Source: Sphingobium sp. EM0848 (GTDB taxonomy: Bacteria > Pseudomonadota > Alphaproteobacteria > Sphingomonadales > Sphingomonadaceae). Taken from it: a stretch of DNA of 64,000 nt. The stretch covers positions 2,046,001 through 2,110,000 of the forward strand of contig NZ_JABXWB010000001.1 of the NCBI RefSeq assembly GCF_013375555.1. The letters are read 5' to 3'. The notes under the pieces are model-generated. The model searched no databases. It saw only the letters and a list, made by a program, of their open reading frames with translations, and was not told the DNA's origin. A program made the position numbers and the translations under genes. Shown here piece after piece: positions 25,410 through 34,206 of this stretch (position 1 is its first letter; each line of letters starts with the position of its first letter).

Positions 25410-26984
25410 CATCGTATTGTGGATGCCGCCGGCCTTCAGGGCCGCTTCACCCGCGAAATATTCCTTATGATCATCGCCAATGTCCGACCCGGACATGTTC
25501 TGGTGCTTCACGCAGGCGATGCCCTGACGGATTTCCTTGCGCTGGACGCCTTCGACATAGCCCAGCATGCCCGCCTCACCGAAATATTCCTTGGCCAGAT
25601 TGTCGGTCGACAAGGCAGCCGTGTGATAGGTCGGCAGGGTGATGAGGTGATGGAAGATACCGGCCCGCGCCGCCGCATCCTTCTGGAAGGTACGGATCTT
25701 CTCATCGGCTTCACGGCCCAGATCGGTCGCGTCATAATCGGCGCTCATCAGCCTGTCGCGGTCATAGGCACTGACATCCTTGCCTTCCGCCGTCCAGCGG
25801 TCGAACACCTGCTGGCGGAAGTTCAGCGTCCAGTTGAAGCTGGGCGAGTTGTTGTAGACCAGCTTCGCATTGGGGACGACTTCGCGGATGCGGTCGACCA
25901 TGCCTGCGATCTGCTCGATGTGCGGCTTTTCCGTCTCGATCCAGAGCAGGTCCGCGCCATTCTGGAGCGAGGTGATGCAGTCAAGGACGCAGCGATCCTC
26001 GCCCGTGCCGGTGCGGAACTGGAAGAGGTTGGACGGCAGGCGCCTGGGGCGGAACAGCTTGCCGTCGCGGGCCAGAACGACATCGCCGCGCAGGGTGGTG
26101 ATGTCGGTGACCTCCTCGACGTCGAGGAAGCCGTTATACTGGTCGCCCAGATCGCCATCCTCGCGGCTGTAGGCGATCTGCTTGGTCAGCCCCGCGCCCA
26201 GCGAGTCGGTGCGGGCGACGATGATGCCGTCGTCGATGCCCAGTTCCAGGAAGGCGTAACGAACCGCGCGGATCTTCGCGAGGAAGTCCTCATGCGGAAC
26301 CGTGACCTTGCCGTCCTGATGGCCGCACTGCTTTTCGTCCGAGACCTGATTTTCGATCTGGATGCAGCAGGCGCCGGCTTCGATGAACTTCTTGGCGAGC
26401 AGATAGGTCGCCTCGGCATTGCCGAAACCGGCGTCGATGTCCGCGACGATCGGAACGACATGGGTTTCGTAATTGTCGATATCGTGCTGGATCTTCTGCG
26501 CCTTGACCTCATCCCCGGCTTCGCGGGCGGCATCCAGGTCGCGGAACATCATGCCCAGTTCGCGGGCGTCGGCCTGCTTCAGGAAGGTGTAGAGTTCCTC
26601 GATCAGCATCGGAACGCTGGTCTTTTCATGCATCGACTGGTCGGGCAGCGGGCCGAATTCGCTGCGCAGCGCGGCGACCATCCAGCCGGACAGATACAGG
26701 TAACGGCCCTTGGTGGTGCCGAAATGCTTCTTGATGCTGATCATCTTCTGCTGACCGATGAAACCGTGCCAGCAGCCCAGCGACTGGGTGTAATTGGCCG
26801 GATCGGCGTCATAGGCGGCCATGTCGCGGCGCATGATCGCGGCGGTGTAGCGCGCAATGTCGAGGCCGGTGTGGAAACGGTTCTGAAGGCGCATGCGCGC
26901 AACCGATTCGGGCGCGATGCCATCCCAATGGCCCTGACCGCCGATGGTGGCGCCAGCCTTCGTGATTTCCTGTTGGTAGGTCAT
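25392..26984 (-). CDS. aceA: Isocitrate lyase
   Basis: Glyoxylate-cycle enzyme splitting isocitrate into glyoxylate and succinate, needed for growth on acetate and fatty acids. It has 530 residues, the longer class found in Pseudomonas. The catalytic loop is KQCGHQDGKVTVPHEDF, with the active-site Cys. ADIDAGFGNAEATYLLAK carries metal-binding Asp residues, and the C-terminal segment has YNNSPSFNWTLNF. The start at 26984 (MTYQQEI) fits homologues; an ATG five codons upstream is possible. The divergent gene encodes its likely regulator. Malate synthase is not in the window. Confidence 0.96.
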   Translation of the reverse strand: MTYQQEITKAGATIGGQGHWDGIAPESVARMRLQNRFHTGLDIARYTAAIMRRDMAAYDADPANYTQSLGCWHGFIGQQKMISIKKHFGTTKGRYLYLSGWMVAALRSEFGPLPDQSMHEKTSVPMLIEELYTFLKQADARELGMMFRDLDAAREAGDEVKAQKIQHDIDNYETHVVPIVADIDAGFGNAEATYLLAKKFIEAGACCIQIENQVSDEKQCGHQDGKVTVPHEDFLAKIRAVRYAFLELGIDDGIIVARTDSLGAGLTKQIAYSREDGDLGDQYNGFLDVEEVTDITTLRGDVVLARDGKLFRPRRLPSNLFQFRTGTGEDRCVLDCITSLQNGADLLWIETEKPHIEQIAGMVDRIREVVPNAKLVYNNSPSFNWTLNFRQQVFDRWTAEGKDVSAYDRDRLMSADYDATDLGREADEKIRTFQKDAAARAGIFHHLITLPTYHTAALSTDNLAKEYFGEAGMLGYVEGVQRKEIRQGIACVKHQNMSGSDIGDDHKEYFAGEAALKAGGIHNTMNQFAA

Positions 26985-27077
26985 GAGCGTCGATTCCATC
27001 CAATGAGAGGCGAACTTGTGGGGCTGGCTTACGAGACTGTTCGCGGATGCGGCAGAGGGCGCGAAGTTCAGTTGTAG

Positions 27078-27110
27078 AACTTTACAATATTTGCGTGTAA
27101 AGTTGTAAAG
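27078..27110. promoter_or_regulatory. Candidate operator between aceA and its divergent regulator
   Basis: Perfect 9-bp inverted repeat AACTTTACA (27078-27086) and TGTAAAGTT (27096-27104) with a 9-base spacer, plus a third half-site TTGTAAAG (27103-27110). It lies 23-55 bases upstream of the regulator ATG. Binding by the ScfR/RamB-type regulator is inferred. Confidence 0.65.
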
Positions 27111-27132
27111 CCTGCACAGGAGCGTTACGGAA

Positions 27133-28530
27133 ATGGCCAAGGATCGTCCGGTTTACATGGGGCCACGCCTGCGCAGGCTGCGGCGCGAGCTGGGGCTGAC
27201 TCAGGCCGATATGGCGGCGGACCTTGAGATTTCGGCCAGCTATGTGGCGTTGCTGGAGCGCAATCAGCGGCCACTGACCGCCGACATGCTGCTGCGGCTC
27301 GCGCGGACCTATAAGATGGACATGAGCGAGCTGGCCGGGGACGGCGGGGCGGAACAGACTGCCCGGTTGCAGGCGGTCCTCAAGGACCCGATGTTCGCGG
27401 ATATCGACCTGCCTGTGCTGGCGACCGGGGATGTCGCGGTCAACTATCCCGGCATCACCGAAGCTTTGCTGCGCCTGCACACCGCCTATCGCGAGGAGCA
27501 ATTGGCGCTCGCCGACAAGGGCGTGGAGCGTGAAGATACCACCGAAGCACCCGACCCCGTGGCCGAATCGCGGCGTTTCCTCGGGGCGCGGCGCAACAGC
27601 TTCCCGCTGCTCGACGACGCGGGCGAGAAGCTGGCGGCGGAAGTCGAGGCGGCGGGCGGGCTCGCCGGATGGCTCAAGGCCCGGCATAATCTGCGCGTGC
27701 GCCGCCTGCCTTCCGACGTGATGGCGGGGTCGATGCGGCGGCTGGACCGGCATCGCGACGCGGTGCTGCTGGACGATGCGCTGGACGGGGCAAGCACCCA
27801 GTTCCAGCTTGCCCTGCAAATCGCCTATCTGGAGATGCGGCGCGATTTCGAGGCGCTGTTGAAGGACAGCCAGTTCGCCAGCGAAAGCGGACGGCGGCTG
27901 ACCCGGCGGGCGCTCGCCAATTATGCCGCGGCGGCGATCCTGATGCCCTATGGCCCCTTCGCCAAGGCGGTGGAGGCGCGACGCTATGATGTGGAAGCGC
28001 TGGCGCGGCAATTCGGCACCAGTTTCGAACAGACGGCGCACCGGCTGACCACCCTACAAAAGCCGGGGCAGGAGCGCGTGCCCTTCTTCTTCCTGCGGGT
28101 GGATCAGGCGGGCAATGTCAGCAAACGGCTGGACAGCGCAGGCTTTCCCTTTGCCCGCCACGGCGGCTCCTGCCCGCTCTGGTCGGTGCACCATGCCTTC
28201 GAACGGCCGCGCGAGGTGCTGACGCAATGGCTGGAACTGCCCGACGGCCAGCGTTTCTTTTCTGTCGCGCGGACAGTGACGGCGGGCGGCGGCGGCTGGG
28301 GCGCACCCCGGATCGAGCGCGCCATCGCGCTCGCTTGCGCGGCGGAACATGCCCATCGACTGATCTATGCCGCAGGGGAAGCGGCGGAGGAACCGACCCC
28401 CATCGGCGTCACCTGCCGCCTTTGCCACCGCAGCCAGTGCATGGCCCGCTCCGCTCCCCCCATCGGCCGCGACATGCTGCCGGAGGATTTCCGGCGGACC
28501 CATGCGCCGTTCGGATTTGCGGACGGATAA
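27133..28530 (+). CDS. ScfR/RamB-type short-chain fatty-acyl regulator (XRE family)
   Basis: Transcriptional regulator of 465 residues. It has an N-terminal XRE helix-turn-helix (LRRLRRELGLTQADMAADLEISASYVALLERNQRPL), a middle IrrE-peptidase-like region without an obvious HExxH, and a C-terminal DUF2083 with cysteines (CPLW, CRLCHRSQC). This is the architecture of RamB, MccR and ScfR, which control glyoxylate-cycle and propionate genes in response to acyl-CoA status. It is divergent from aceA (148 bases between starts) with a palindrome between them, strongly suggesting it regulates aceA. Confidence 0.93.
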   Translation: MAKDRPVYMGPRLRRLRRELGLTQADMAADLEISASYVALLERNQRPLTADMLLRLARTYKMDMSELAGDGGAEQTARLQAVLKDPMFADIDLPVLATGDVAVNYPGITEALLRLHTAYREEQLALADKGVEREDTTEAPDPVAESRRFLGARRNSFPLLDDAGEKLAAEVEAAGGLAGWLKARHNLRVRRLPSDVMAGSMRRLDRHRDAVLLDDALDGASTQFQLALQIAYLEMRRDFEALLKDSQFASESGRRLTRRALANYAAAAILMPYGPFAKAVEARRYDVEALARQFGTSFEQTAHRLTTLQKPGQERVPFFFLRVDQAGNVSKRLDSAGFPFARHGGSCPLWSVHHAFERPREVLTQWLELPDGQRFFSVARTVTAGGGGWGAPRIERAIALACAAEHAHRLIYAAGEAAEEPTPIGVTCRLCHRSQCMARSAPPIGRDMLPEDFRRTHAPFGFADG

Positions 28531-28541
28531 AGGCTGCGTGT

Positions 28542-28580
28542 ACGGGTCCGGCTGACATCAGCCGGACCCGTTCGCCCCTT
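28542..28580 (+). terminator. Rho-independent terminator downstream of the ScfR-type gene
   Basis: Perfect 14-bp stem ACGGGTCCGGCTGA/TCAGCCGGACCCGT (28542-28555, 28558-28571), followed by TCGCCCCTTTT. Confidence 0.75.
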
Positions 28581-28682
28581 TTCCCTTCAATGCAGATCGG
28601 CCTGCCGCAGCCGACGCCCACCGCCATTGCCGGATCAACCGGCTTCGGCCCGCTTGGTTCCAGCGTCCGGAAAGAAAGAAAA

Positions 28683-28886
28683 CTAGGACTCTATAAGGTC
28701 GAGATAAGCCACCACATCATTGTCGGTGGCCAAGAAAAGGCCGTCCTGCACATCCTGCGGCTGCTGCTCCGCGATCGACAGGGCCTCGCTCAGGGGACCG
28801 TAGAACAGCGTCGTCGCCGCGCCGCCGCCATCGGCGTCGCTGAGATGATAAAGGCGGACGGTGGCCGAGCTGTAGGTGGTGCGCAT
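28683..28886 (-). CDS. Small hypothetical protein
   Basis: 67 residues, no signal peptide or membrane helix. The sequence is mixed alpha/beta in appearance (ATVRLYHLSDADGG..., TTLFYGPLSEALSIAEQQP, GLFLATDNDVVAYLDLIES), with good codon-position bias for this genome and its own intergenic spacing. I do not recognise the family. It lies between the ScfR terminator and the beta-helix gene, same strand as the latter. Confidence 0.65.
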   Translation of the reverse strand: MRTTYSSATVRLYHLSDADGGGAATTLFYGPLSEALSIAEQQPQDVQDGLFLATDNDVVAYLDLIES

Positions 28887-28932
28887 GGGCCGAATATCGG
28901 CCTGCGCGCGCAGGGATGCAAGCTTTCCCGGT

Positions 28933-29871
28933 TTACCGCCGGTCCGTGACCTTGATCCCGTCGGCCAGGCGATTAGGCCCGATCTTCACCGCATCGTCGG
29001 TGAAATTGGCGACGAAGCTGCTGCTGCGCTGCAAACCGGGAACGAAGGATGCGCCGTTATTGGCGATCGTCAGACCCGCGCTGTCCTGTTCGCGGCCTTC
29101 CGGCGCAACGGTGATGAAGGCGCTGTAATTGTCCTTATCCTTCCCCTGCACCATTTCATTGCCGCTGATCGTCCCGCTCGCGCCGTTGGAAAGGTCGATC
29201 ATGTAATTGGTGAGCCGACCCGCGCTGTCGTCGAAACTGTTGTCGGTGATCGTCACGCGGCGCGCGCGGCTCTTCAGATAATGGCCGCCATCGCCCTGAT
29301 CGAAGCGCGAACGGGTGACGGACAGGCTGCCATAGCGGCCTACATAGATGCCGTGCGCGCAGGCAAGATCACGGTCGCAGCGCCCCAGATGGCGGAAGGT
29401 CGACCTGTCGATGCTGATGCTGTTGCCGGGCGCATCGCCGGTCAATATGCCTTCCTCGCTATTGCGGAACAGGCTGTTGATGACGCTAAGATTGCCGCTT
29501 TCCAGCCTGACGCCCGCGCCATTGCCGTCGGGCACGCGCAGATTCTGGAAGACAAGACCTTCGATCGTGCTCGACCGGCCGCGCAGCACCAGCGCCGCCT
29601 TTTCTTCGCAGGCAACGCCGTCCAGGATCACGCTGCCGGCTTTCTGCGCGCGGATCGTGACGTCGCCGCCCTGTTGCACCGCGCATTGGGCGTAGCTGCC
29701 CGGCGCCACGATGACGGTGCCGCGACCGTTGCCGATGGCCCGGATCGCATCCCGTAGCGTCGCATAGCTGCGCCCGCTCTCCGCCACGGTGAAGGGCGAC
29801 GCGACACCCTGTGCCAGCGCGGTGGCCGTCACGGCAGCGGACAGCAGCAGGATGGTCGAAAAGAGGCGCAT
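28933..29871 (-). CDS. Secreted right-handed parallel beta-helix protein
   Basis: 312 residues. The signal peptide is MRLFSTILLLSAAVTATALA. The mature part shows repeated beta-helix rungs (GTVIVAPGSY, VTIRAQKAGSVILDG, SVINSLFRNSEEGIL, ISIDRSTFRHLG, LSVTRSRFDQ, VTITDNSFDDS) as in pectate-lyase-like carbohydrate-active proteins. One short cysteine-containing segment (CDRDLACAHG) may form a disulphide. No catalytic residues could be assigned, and the substrate is unknown. The start at 29871 is at the signal peptide; an ATG six codons upstream is possible. Confidence 0.85.
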   Translation of the reverse strand: MRLFSTILLLSAAVTATALAQGVASPFTVAESGRSYATLRDAIRAIGNGRGTVIVAPGSYAQCAVQQGGDVTIRAQKAGSVILDGVACEEKAALVLRGRSSTIEGLVFQNLRVPDGNGAGVRLESGNLSVINSLFRNSEEGILTGDAPGNSISIDRSTFRHLGRCDRDLACAHGIYVGRYGSLSVTRSRFDQGDGGHYLKSRARRVTITDNSFDDSAGRLTNYMIDLSNGASGTISGNEMVQGKDKDNYSAFITVAPEGREQDSAGLTIANNGASFVPGLQRSSSFVANFTDDAVKIGPNRLADGIKVTDRR

Positions 29872-30010
29872 AACCAAAGTTATAGGCATATGGCCGGGTC
29901 CGGCCAAGGTAGAGTTATGGTTAACAAAAAGCTGTTCCGCTATGGGACATGACGGTTCAGGCCTATGAGCGGTTGGCGGCAAGGCAGATGCGCGTTAAGC
30001 CTTGCCGGGC

Positions 30011-31498
30011 ATGTCCTTATCCCTGCCCCGCCGCACTTTCGCCTGCCTCGCCCTGCTGGGCGCGGCGCTCGGCGGCTGTTCGGACGAGGGCAGCGGGCCG
30101 GTGACGGTGAGTGTCATCGGCACGCCGGCCGATTTCGCCAAGCCGCTGGACTATCTGCCCGATCCGGGATCGAAACTGTTTCTGGAGGCTACGGCGCAGG
30201 GACTGGTCGCCTTCGACGCCAGCGGGGAGATTCTGCCCGCGCTCGCGCAGCGCTGGATCGTGCAGGATGAGGGGCGCAGCTATATCTTCCGCCTGCGCCG
30301 TGCCTTCTGGCCCGACGGGACCAAGGTGACGGCGAAGGACGCCGGGCGGATATTGATGTCGCGCATCGACATGCTGCGGCGGCTGGACCCGGACGGGCCG
30401 CTGGACGCCGTGCAGGACGTGGTGGCGATGACCGGCGAAGTGATCGAGATCCGGCTGGCGGCGCCGCGCCCCTATCTGCTCCAAATGTTGGCCCAGCCGC
30501 AAATGGCGGTGCTGTCGCGCGACGGCGGGACCGGCCCCTATCGCCGGATTGCGCAGGGCAAGGCGCTGAAGCTGGTGCCGGTCGAGCGGGCGACCAACGA
30601 ATCCGGCGACGAACTGCCGGTGCCTGCCTGGCAGACCCGCATCCTGCGCGCCGAGCGGGCGGCGCTCGCCATTGTGCGCTTCCAGCAGGACAAGGCGGCG
30701 CTGGTGTTGGGCGGGCGCTTTTCCGACTTGCCGCTGCTCGTCCCGGCGGGTGTGGATCGCGACGATGTGCGGATCGATCCGGTGCAGGGCCTGTTGGGGC
30801 TGGCGGTGACCGGCCAGAGCGGGAACCGGAGCAAATTGCTGGACGACGACGGCGTGCGGCGGGCGATCAACATGGCCATCGACCGCAGCCAGTTGCCGGT
30901 CCTGTTCCCGGTCGGTGGCTGGGCCACGACCGAGCAGATCGTGCCGGGACAGATCGACCTGCCGGGGCCGCCCGCCGTCCCCGACTGGACCGGAATGGCG
31001 ATGGCGGACCGCTGGGCGCAGGGACAGGCGGTCATCAAGCGCTGGCGCAGCGAAAATGGCGATCCGCCGGTGCTGCGGCTGGCGCTGCCCAGGGGACCGG
31101 GGGCGACGATGCTGTTCGGGCTGGTGCGGTACAATCTTGGCATGATCGGCCTGGCGGTCGAACGGGTTGCGCTGGAAGAGGATTCGGATCTGCGGCTGGT
31201 CGATGAGGTCGCGGCCTATGACAGCGTGCTCTGGTATCTCGGGCGGATCGGCTGCGCGCGGAAGGTGCATTGTTCGGCGGAGGCCGATGCCGCGTTGCAG
31301 GCGGCAAGTCTGGCCAGTTCACTGGACGAACGCATGGCGCGCGTGGCGCAGGCCGAAGCGCTGATGCAGGCGCATAATGGCTATATTGCGCTGGGTGCGC
31401 CGGTGCGCTGGTCACTGGTCGCGCGGCGGCTGACCGGCTTCACGGCGTCCCCCAGAGCGCGGCACCCATTGAACCATCTGTTCAAGAGCACCAATTAG
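30011..31498 (+). CDS. Peptide/nickel-type ABC transporter substrate-binding lipoprotein (family 5)
   Basis: Extracytoplasmic solute-binding protein of 495 residues. The N terminus LPRRTFACLALLGAALGGCS has a twin-arginine and a lipobox cysteine, so it may be Tat-exported and lipid-anchored. The SBP_bac_5 pattern is present (LFLEATAQGLVAFDASGEILPALAQRW, FRLRRAFWPDGTKVTAKDA). No permease or ATPase gene is next to it, so partners must lie elsewhere or the protein has another role. The ATG at 30011 is the signal-peptide start. Confidence 0.88.
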   Translation: MSLSLPRRTFACLALLGAALGGCSDEGSGPVTVSVIGTPADFAKPLDYLPDPGSKLFLEATAQGLVAFDASGEILPALAQRWIVQDEGRSYIFRLRRAFWPDGTKVTAKDAGRILMSRIDMLRRLDPDGPLDAVQDVVAMTGEVIEIRLAAPRPYLLQMLAQPQMAVLSRDGGTGPYRRIAQGKALKLVPVERATNESGDELPVPAWQTRILRAERAALAIVRFQQDKAALVLGGRFSDLPLLVPAGVDRDDVRIDPVQGLLGLAVTGQSGNRSKLLDDDGVRRAINMAIDRSQLPVLFPVGGWATTEQIVPGQIDLPGPPAVPDWTGMAMADRWAQGQAVIKRWRSENGDPPVLRLALPRGPGATMLFGLVRYNLGMIGLAVERVALEEDSDLRLVDEVAAYDSVLWYLGRIGCARKVHCSAEADAALQAASLASSLDERMARVAQAEALMQAHNGYIALGAPVRWSLVARRLTGFTASPRARHPLNHLFKSTN

Positions 31499-31517
31499 CG
31501 TCTCTGGAGGACAGAGG

Positions 31518-31940
31518 ATGGCGATTTCGCAGGAACAGTTTGATCGGGTCATGCGCGACATGCCGGGTTTTGGCCGCGATCCGGCCTCGATTCGCAAGCG
31601 GATCGAGGCGATGGAGGCCCTGTTGGAAGGACTGTTCGTGATTCCCGGCACCAATCGCCGGGTCGGGCTGGACAGTCTGGTCGGGCTGATCCCGGTGGTG
31701 GGCGACTTCGCGACGGCGGCGATGGGCGCGTGGATCGTATGGGAAGCGCGCAATCTGGGGATGTCGAAATGGCAACTGACCCGTATGGCGGCCAATATCG
31801 GTTTCGACACGCTGGTCGGCGCCATTCCCTTTGCCGGGGATATTTTCGACTTTTTCTACAAGTCGAACACGAAAAATTTGCGGATCATCCGCAAGCATAT
31901 GGACCGGCATCATCCCTCGACCGTGGTGATCGACGGTTAA
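31518..31940 (+). CDS. DUF4112 membrane protein
   Basis: 140 residues matching DUF4112: GTNRRVGLDSLVGLIPVVGDFATAAMGAWIV and a second repeat GFDTLVGAIPFAGDIFDFFYKSN. The two GL(I)P-VGD-type segments may form re-entrant or transmembrane hairpins. Function unknown. It starts 19 bases after the solute-binding lipoprotein with a clear GGAGGA site upstream, so it is probably in the same transcript. Confidence 0.88.
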   Translation: MAISQEQFDRVMRDMPGFGRDPASIRKRIEAMEALLEGLFVIPGTNRRVGLDSLVGLIPVVGDFATAAMGAWIVWEARNLGMSKWQLTRMAANIGFDTLVGAIPFAGDIFDFFYKSNTKNLRIIRKHMDRHHPSTVVIDG

Positions 31941-31946
31941 GTTGGT

Positions 31947-32657
31947 TCAAGCGGGCGGAGCGATCTTCAGCACTGTTTCGGGACTGACGCCGCCCTGATG
32001 GGCGGGGCAGCGGGTGTAGCGCATCTTGCGGTCCATGCAGAGCCACACTTCGCTCAACCCATTGTCGCGCGTGGCGGTGACGCGCATCATATCGGCGCTC
32101 AGACCCCTGTTCGCCGCCGCGAAGGCCTGTGCGAAGGCGCCGGCGGTAAGGGCTGGTTGGCTGGCGAGCGCTTTCATGTCCGGATAACGCAGCGCCTGAT
32201 AAAATTTGCGCGACAGGGCGAAGAAGCGGTCCGGCGTTGTGGGCATGCAGGTGCCATGCTTCACCCATTCATGCTGGATCAACTGCACCGAAGGCGTGGA
32301 ACAAATATGCTGGCGGATGATGGCCCGCGACAGCGGCGCGGCGGCCTGGCAATATTGCGGCCATTCCTTGCCATAACCGTCCGGCCAGAGGCCGTGCAGC
32401 GTGAAACCGAAACGACCATGGCGACCGCTGCACTGGAAATCATCCTTCCGTCCCTGCGCGCCGGAGCAATATTGCGGCGACCAACTGATCGCCAACGTAT
32501 AGCTGCCGATCGGCAAAACCCGGCGAGGTTCCTTCGAAGTCGGACCTTCGACGCGGGGACGGGGAAGTTGCTCGGGAATGCTGCACTGGGCGGCCTGTGC
32601 CAGCGCCGGAGCGGGGGCAACGAGCGCCAGCAGCAGGAGCGCCTTACGCAAAAGCAA
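31947..32657 (-). CDS. Secreted ribonuclease T2 family protein
   Basis: Signal-peptide-bearing endoribonuclease of 236 residues. The two conserved active-site segments are visible: FTLHGLWPDGYG (CAS I) and HEWVKHGTCM (CAS II), each with a catalytic histidine. Multiple cysteines suit periplasmic disulphides. It acts on RNA in the periplasm or medium, probably for nutrient salvage. Its start overlaps the nadC stop by 14 bases, so the two are co-transcribed. Confidence 0.94.
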   Translation of the reverse strand: MLLRKALLLLALVAPAPALAQAAQCSIPEQLPRPRVEGPTSKEPRRVLPIGSYTLAISWSPQYCSGAQGRKDDFQCSGRHGRFGFTLHGLWPDGYGKEWPQYCQAAAPLSRAIIRQHICSTPSVQLIQHEWVKHGTCMPTTPDRFFALSRKFYQALRYPDMKALASQPALTAGAFAQAFAAANRGLSADMMRVTATRDNGLSEVWLCMDRKMRYTRCPAHQGGVSPETVLKIAPPA

Positions 32658-33507
32658 AGTCCAGCCCGATATCGGCGGCTGGCGCCGACTGGGTGAGACG
32701 GCCGACGCTGATATAGGTGACGCCGGTTTCCGCCTTGGCGCGGATGGTGTCGAGCGTCACGCCGCCCGAGCTTTCGGTGGGCACGCGCCCGCCGATCAGC
32801 GTGACCGCGCCGCGCAGGGTGGCCGCATCCATATTGTCGAGGAGGAGATGGGTGGCCCCTGCGCCAAGCGCCGGTTCGATCTGGTCGATGCGGTCGACCT
32901 CCACAATGATGCTGGCGATCCCGGCGGCGGCCGCGCGGCGCACCGCTTCCTCGACCGATCCGGCGACGGCGACATGATTGTCCTTGATCATCGCCGCATC
33001 CCACAGACCCATGCGGTGATTGGTCGCGCCGCCCTGCCGCGTCGCATATTTCTCCAGCACGCGCAGGCCCGGAATGGTCTTGCGCGTGTCGAGCAGGGTC
33101 GCGCCGGTGCCCAGGATCGCGTCGACATAGGCGCGGGTCATCGTCGCGATGCCGGTCAGATGCTGAACGGTGTTGAGCGCGGACCGCTCGGCGGTGAGCA
33201 TGGCGCGGGCCTTGCCCCGGATGCGCATGATGTCGGTGCCAGCGGAAACGCGATCGCCATCCTGTTTCAGCAGCTCGATCTCCACATCCGGGTCAAGCGC
33301 GCGGAAGAAGGCGGCGGCGATCGGCAGCCCGGCCAGCGTCACGGCGTCACGGCTGTCCATCACCCCATCGAAGATCGCATCGGCGGGAATCACAGCCTCG
33401 CTGGTGACGTCGCGGCCTTCGGGGCCGAGATCTTCAGCCAGTGTGGAAGCGATGAAGGCGTCAAGATCGAAGCCGGGAAGCGAAAAGGAGGAAGAATCAG
33501 CGCTCAT
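32644..33507 (-). CDS. nadC: Nicotinate-nucleotide pyrophosphorylase (carboxylating)
   Basis: NAD synthesis enzyme that joins quinolinate and PRPP to nicotinate mononucleotide (287 residues). Visible motifs are AEDLGPEGRDVTSEAVIP, AERSALNTVQHLTGIAT, DTRKTIPGLRVLEKYAT and KDNHVAVAG. The start at 33507 fits family length, with AAGGAGG upstream. nadA lies nearby on the same strand but is split from nadC by a plus-strand SRPBCC gene. nadB is not in the window. Confidence 0.96.
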   Translation of the reverse strand: MSADSSSFSLPGFDLDAFIASTLAEDLGPEGRDVTSEAVIPADAIFDGVMDSRDAVTLAGLPIAAAFFRALDPDVEIELLKQDGDRVSAGTDIMRIRGKARAMLTAERSALNTVQHLTGIATMTRAYVDAILGTGATLLDTRKTIPGLRVLEKYATRQGGATNHRMGLWDAAMIKDNHVAVAGSVEEAVRRAAAAGIASIIVEVDRIDQIEPALGAGATHLLLDNMDAATLRGAVTLIGGRVPTESSGGVTLDTIRAKAETGVTYISVGRLTQSAPAADIGLDFAFA

Positions 33508-33611
33508 GGCCGAGCGATGTGGCACAGTTGCCGGGCGGTTGACAGCCCCTCGGTCCGCAAGGCCGTTGCTGGCGCATTCCCAGGGGACTGGCACATTGAA
33601 GGAGAGGATAT

Positions 33612-34097
33612 ATGAGCGACGAACCCGAATCCGTCCGCGAGATCTTCATTACCCGGCTGATCGATGCCCCTGCCCATCTGGTCTTCGACGCCCATGCCGA
33701 TCCGGTGCATGTGAAACGCTGGTTCGGGCCGATCGGCTGGCCGCTTACAAAATGCGAGATGGATTTTCGGGTGGGAGGCCGCTTCCGGTTCCAGATGACC
33801 AATGACGAGGGCGAACTGGGTCCGCCCTTTGGCGGCACCTATATGGAGATCCTGCCCAATCAGCGCATCCGCTATGACAATCGTTTCGAGGAACCCGGAT
33901 CGCCGGTGATGGTGACGACGATCAGCTTTGCCGAGGATGCGGAGGGGCGGACGCTGCTGACCCATCATACCGTCTTCGAGAGCAAGGCAATGCGGGATGA
34001 ATATCTGGACGTCGGCTTCGAGGAAGGGACGAACAGCGGGCTGGATCAGCTGGAAGGGGTCGTGGCGGAACTGGCGGCGGAGATGGGCGGGGGTTAG
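33612..34097 (+). CDS. SRPBCC/AHSA1-family protein
   Basis: 161 residues with the START-like fold of activators of Hsp90 homologues: ITRLIDAPAHLVFDAHADPVHVKRWFGP, FRVGGRFRFQM and DRLEGVVAELA-like LDQLEGVVAEL at the C terminus. Such proteins bind hydrophobic ligands; this one is not assignable. A strong ribosome site (AAGGAGAGG) precedes the ATG. It lies between nadC and nadA on the opposite strand. Confidence 0.88.
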   Translation: MSDEPESVREIFITRLIDAPAHLVFDAHADPVHVKRWFGPIGWPLTKCEMDFRVGGRFRFQMTNDEGELGPPFGGTYMEILPNQRIRYDNRFEEPGSPVMVTTISFAEDAEGRTLLTHHTVFESKAMRDEYLDVGFEEGTNSGLDQLEGVVAELAAEMGGG

Positions 34098-34098
34098 A

Positions 34099-34142
34099 GC
34101 ATTTTCGAGTTGACTGTTTACGGTCAACGGCTCGGAAAATGC
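34099..34142. repeat. Palindromic repeat after the SRPBCC gene
   Basis: GCATTTTCGAG (34099-34109) pairs with CTCGGAAAATGC (34131-34142), with an inner TTGAC...GTCAA stem. A typical alphaproteobacterial intergenic palindrome; it may end the plus-strand transcript. Confidence 0.65.
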
Positions 34143-34148
34143 GGCAAC

Positions 34149-34186
34149 AAAAAACGGAAGCGTTTTCCCTTATCCGGAAAACGCTT
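34149..34186 (-). terminator. Rho-independent terminator of nadA
   Basis: Perfect 11-bp stem AAGCGTTTTCC/GGAAAACGCTT (34158-34168, 34176-34186), followed on the minus strand by CCGTTTTTT. It lies about 20 bases after the nadA stop. Confidence 0.85.
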
Positions 34187-34206
34187 CACCCCGCCCTTCC
34201 CCCGGA

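Noticed and set aside
25419..27077. 552-codon plus-strand frame opposite aceA
   Set aside because: It mirrors isocitrate lyase codons on the other strand, has no recognisable domain and no ribosome site.
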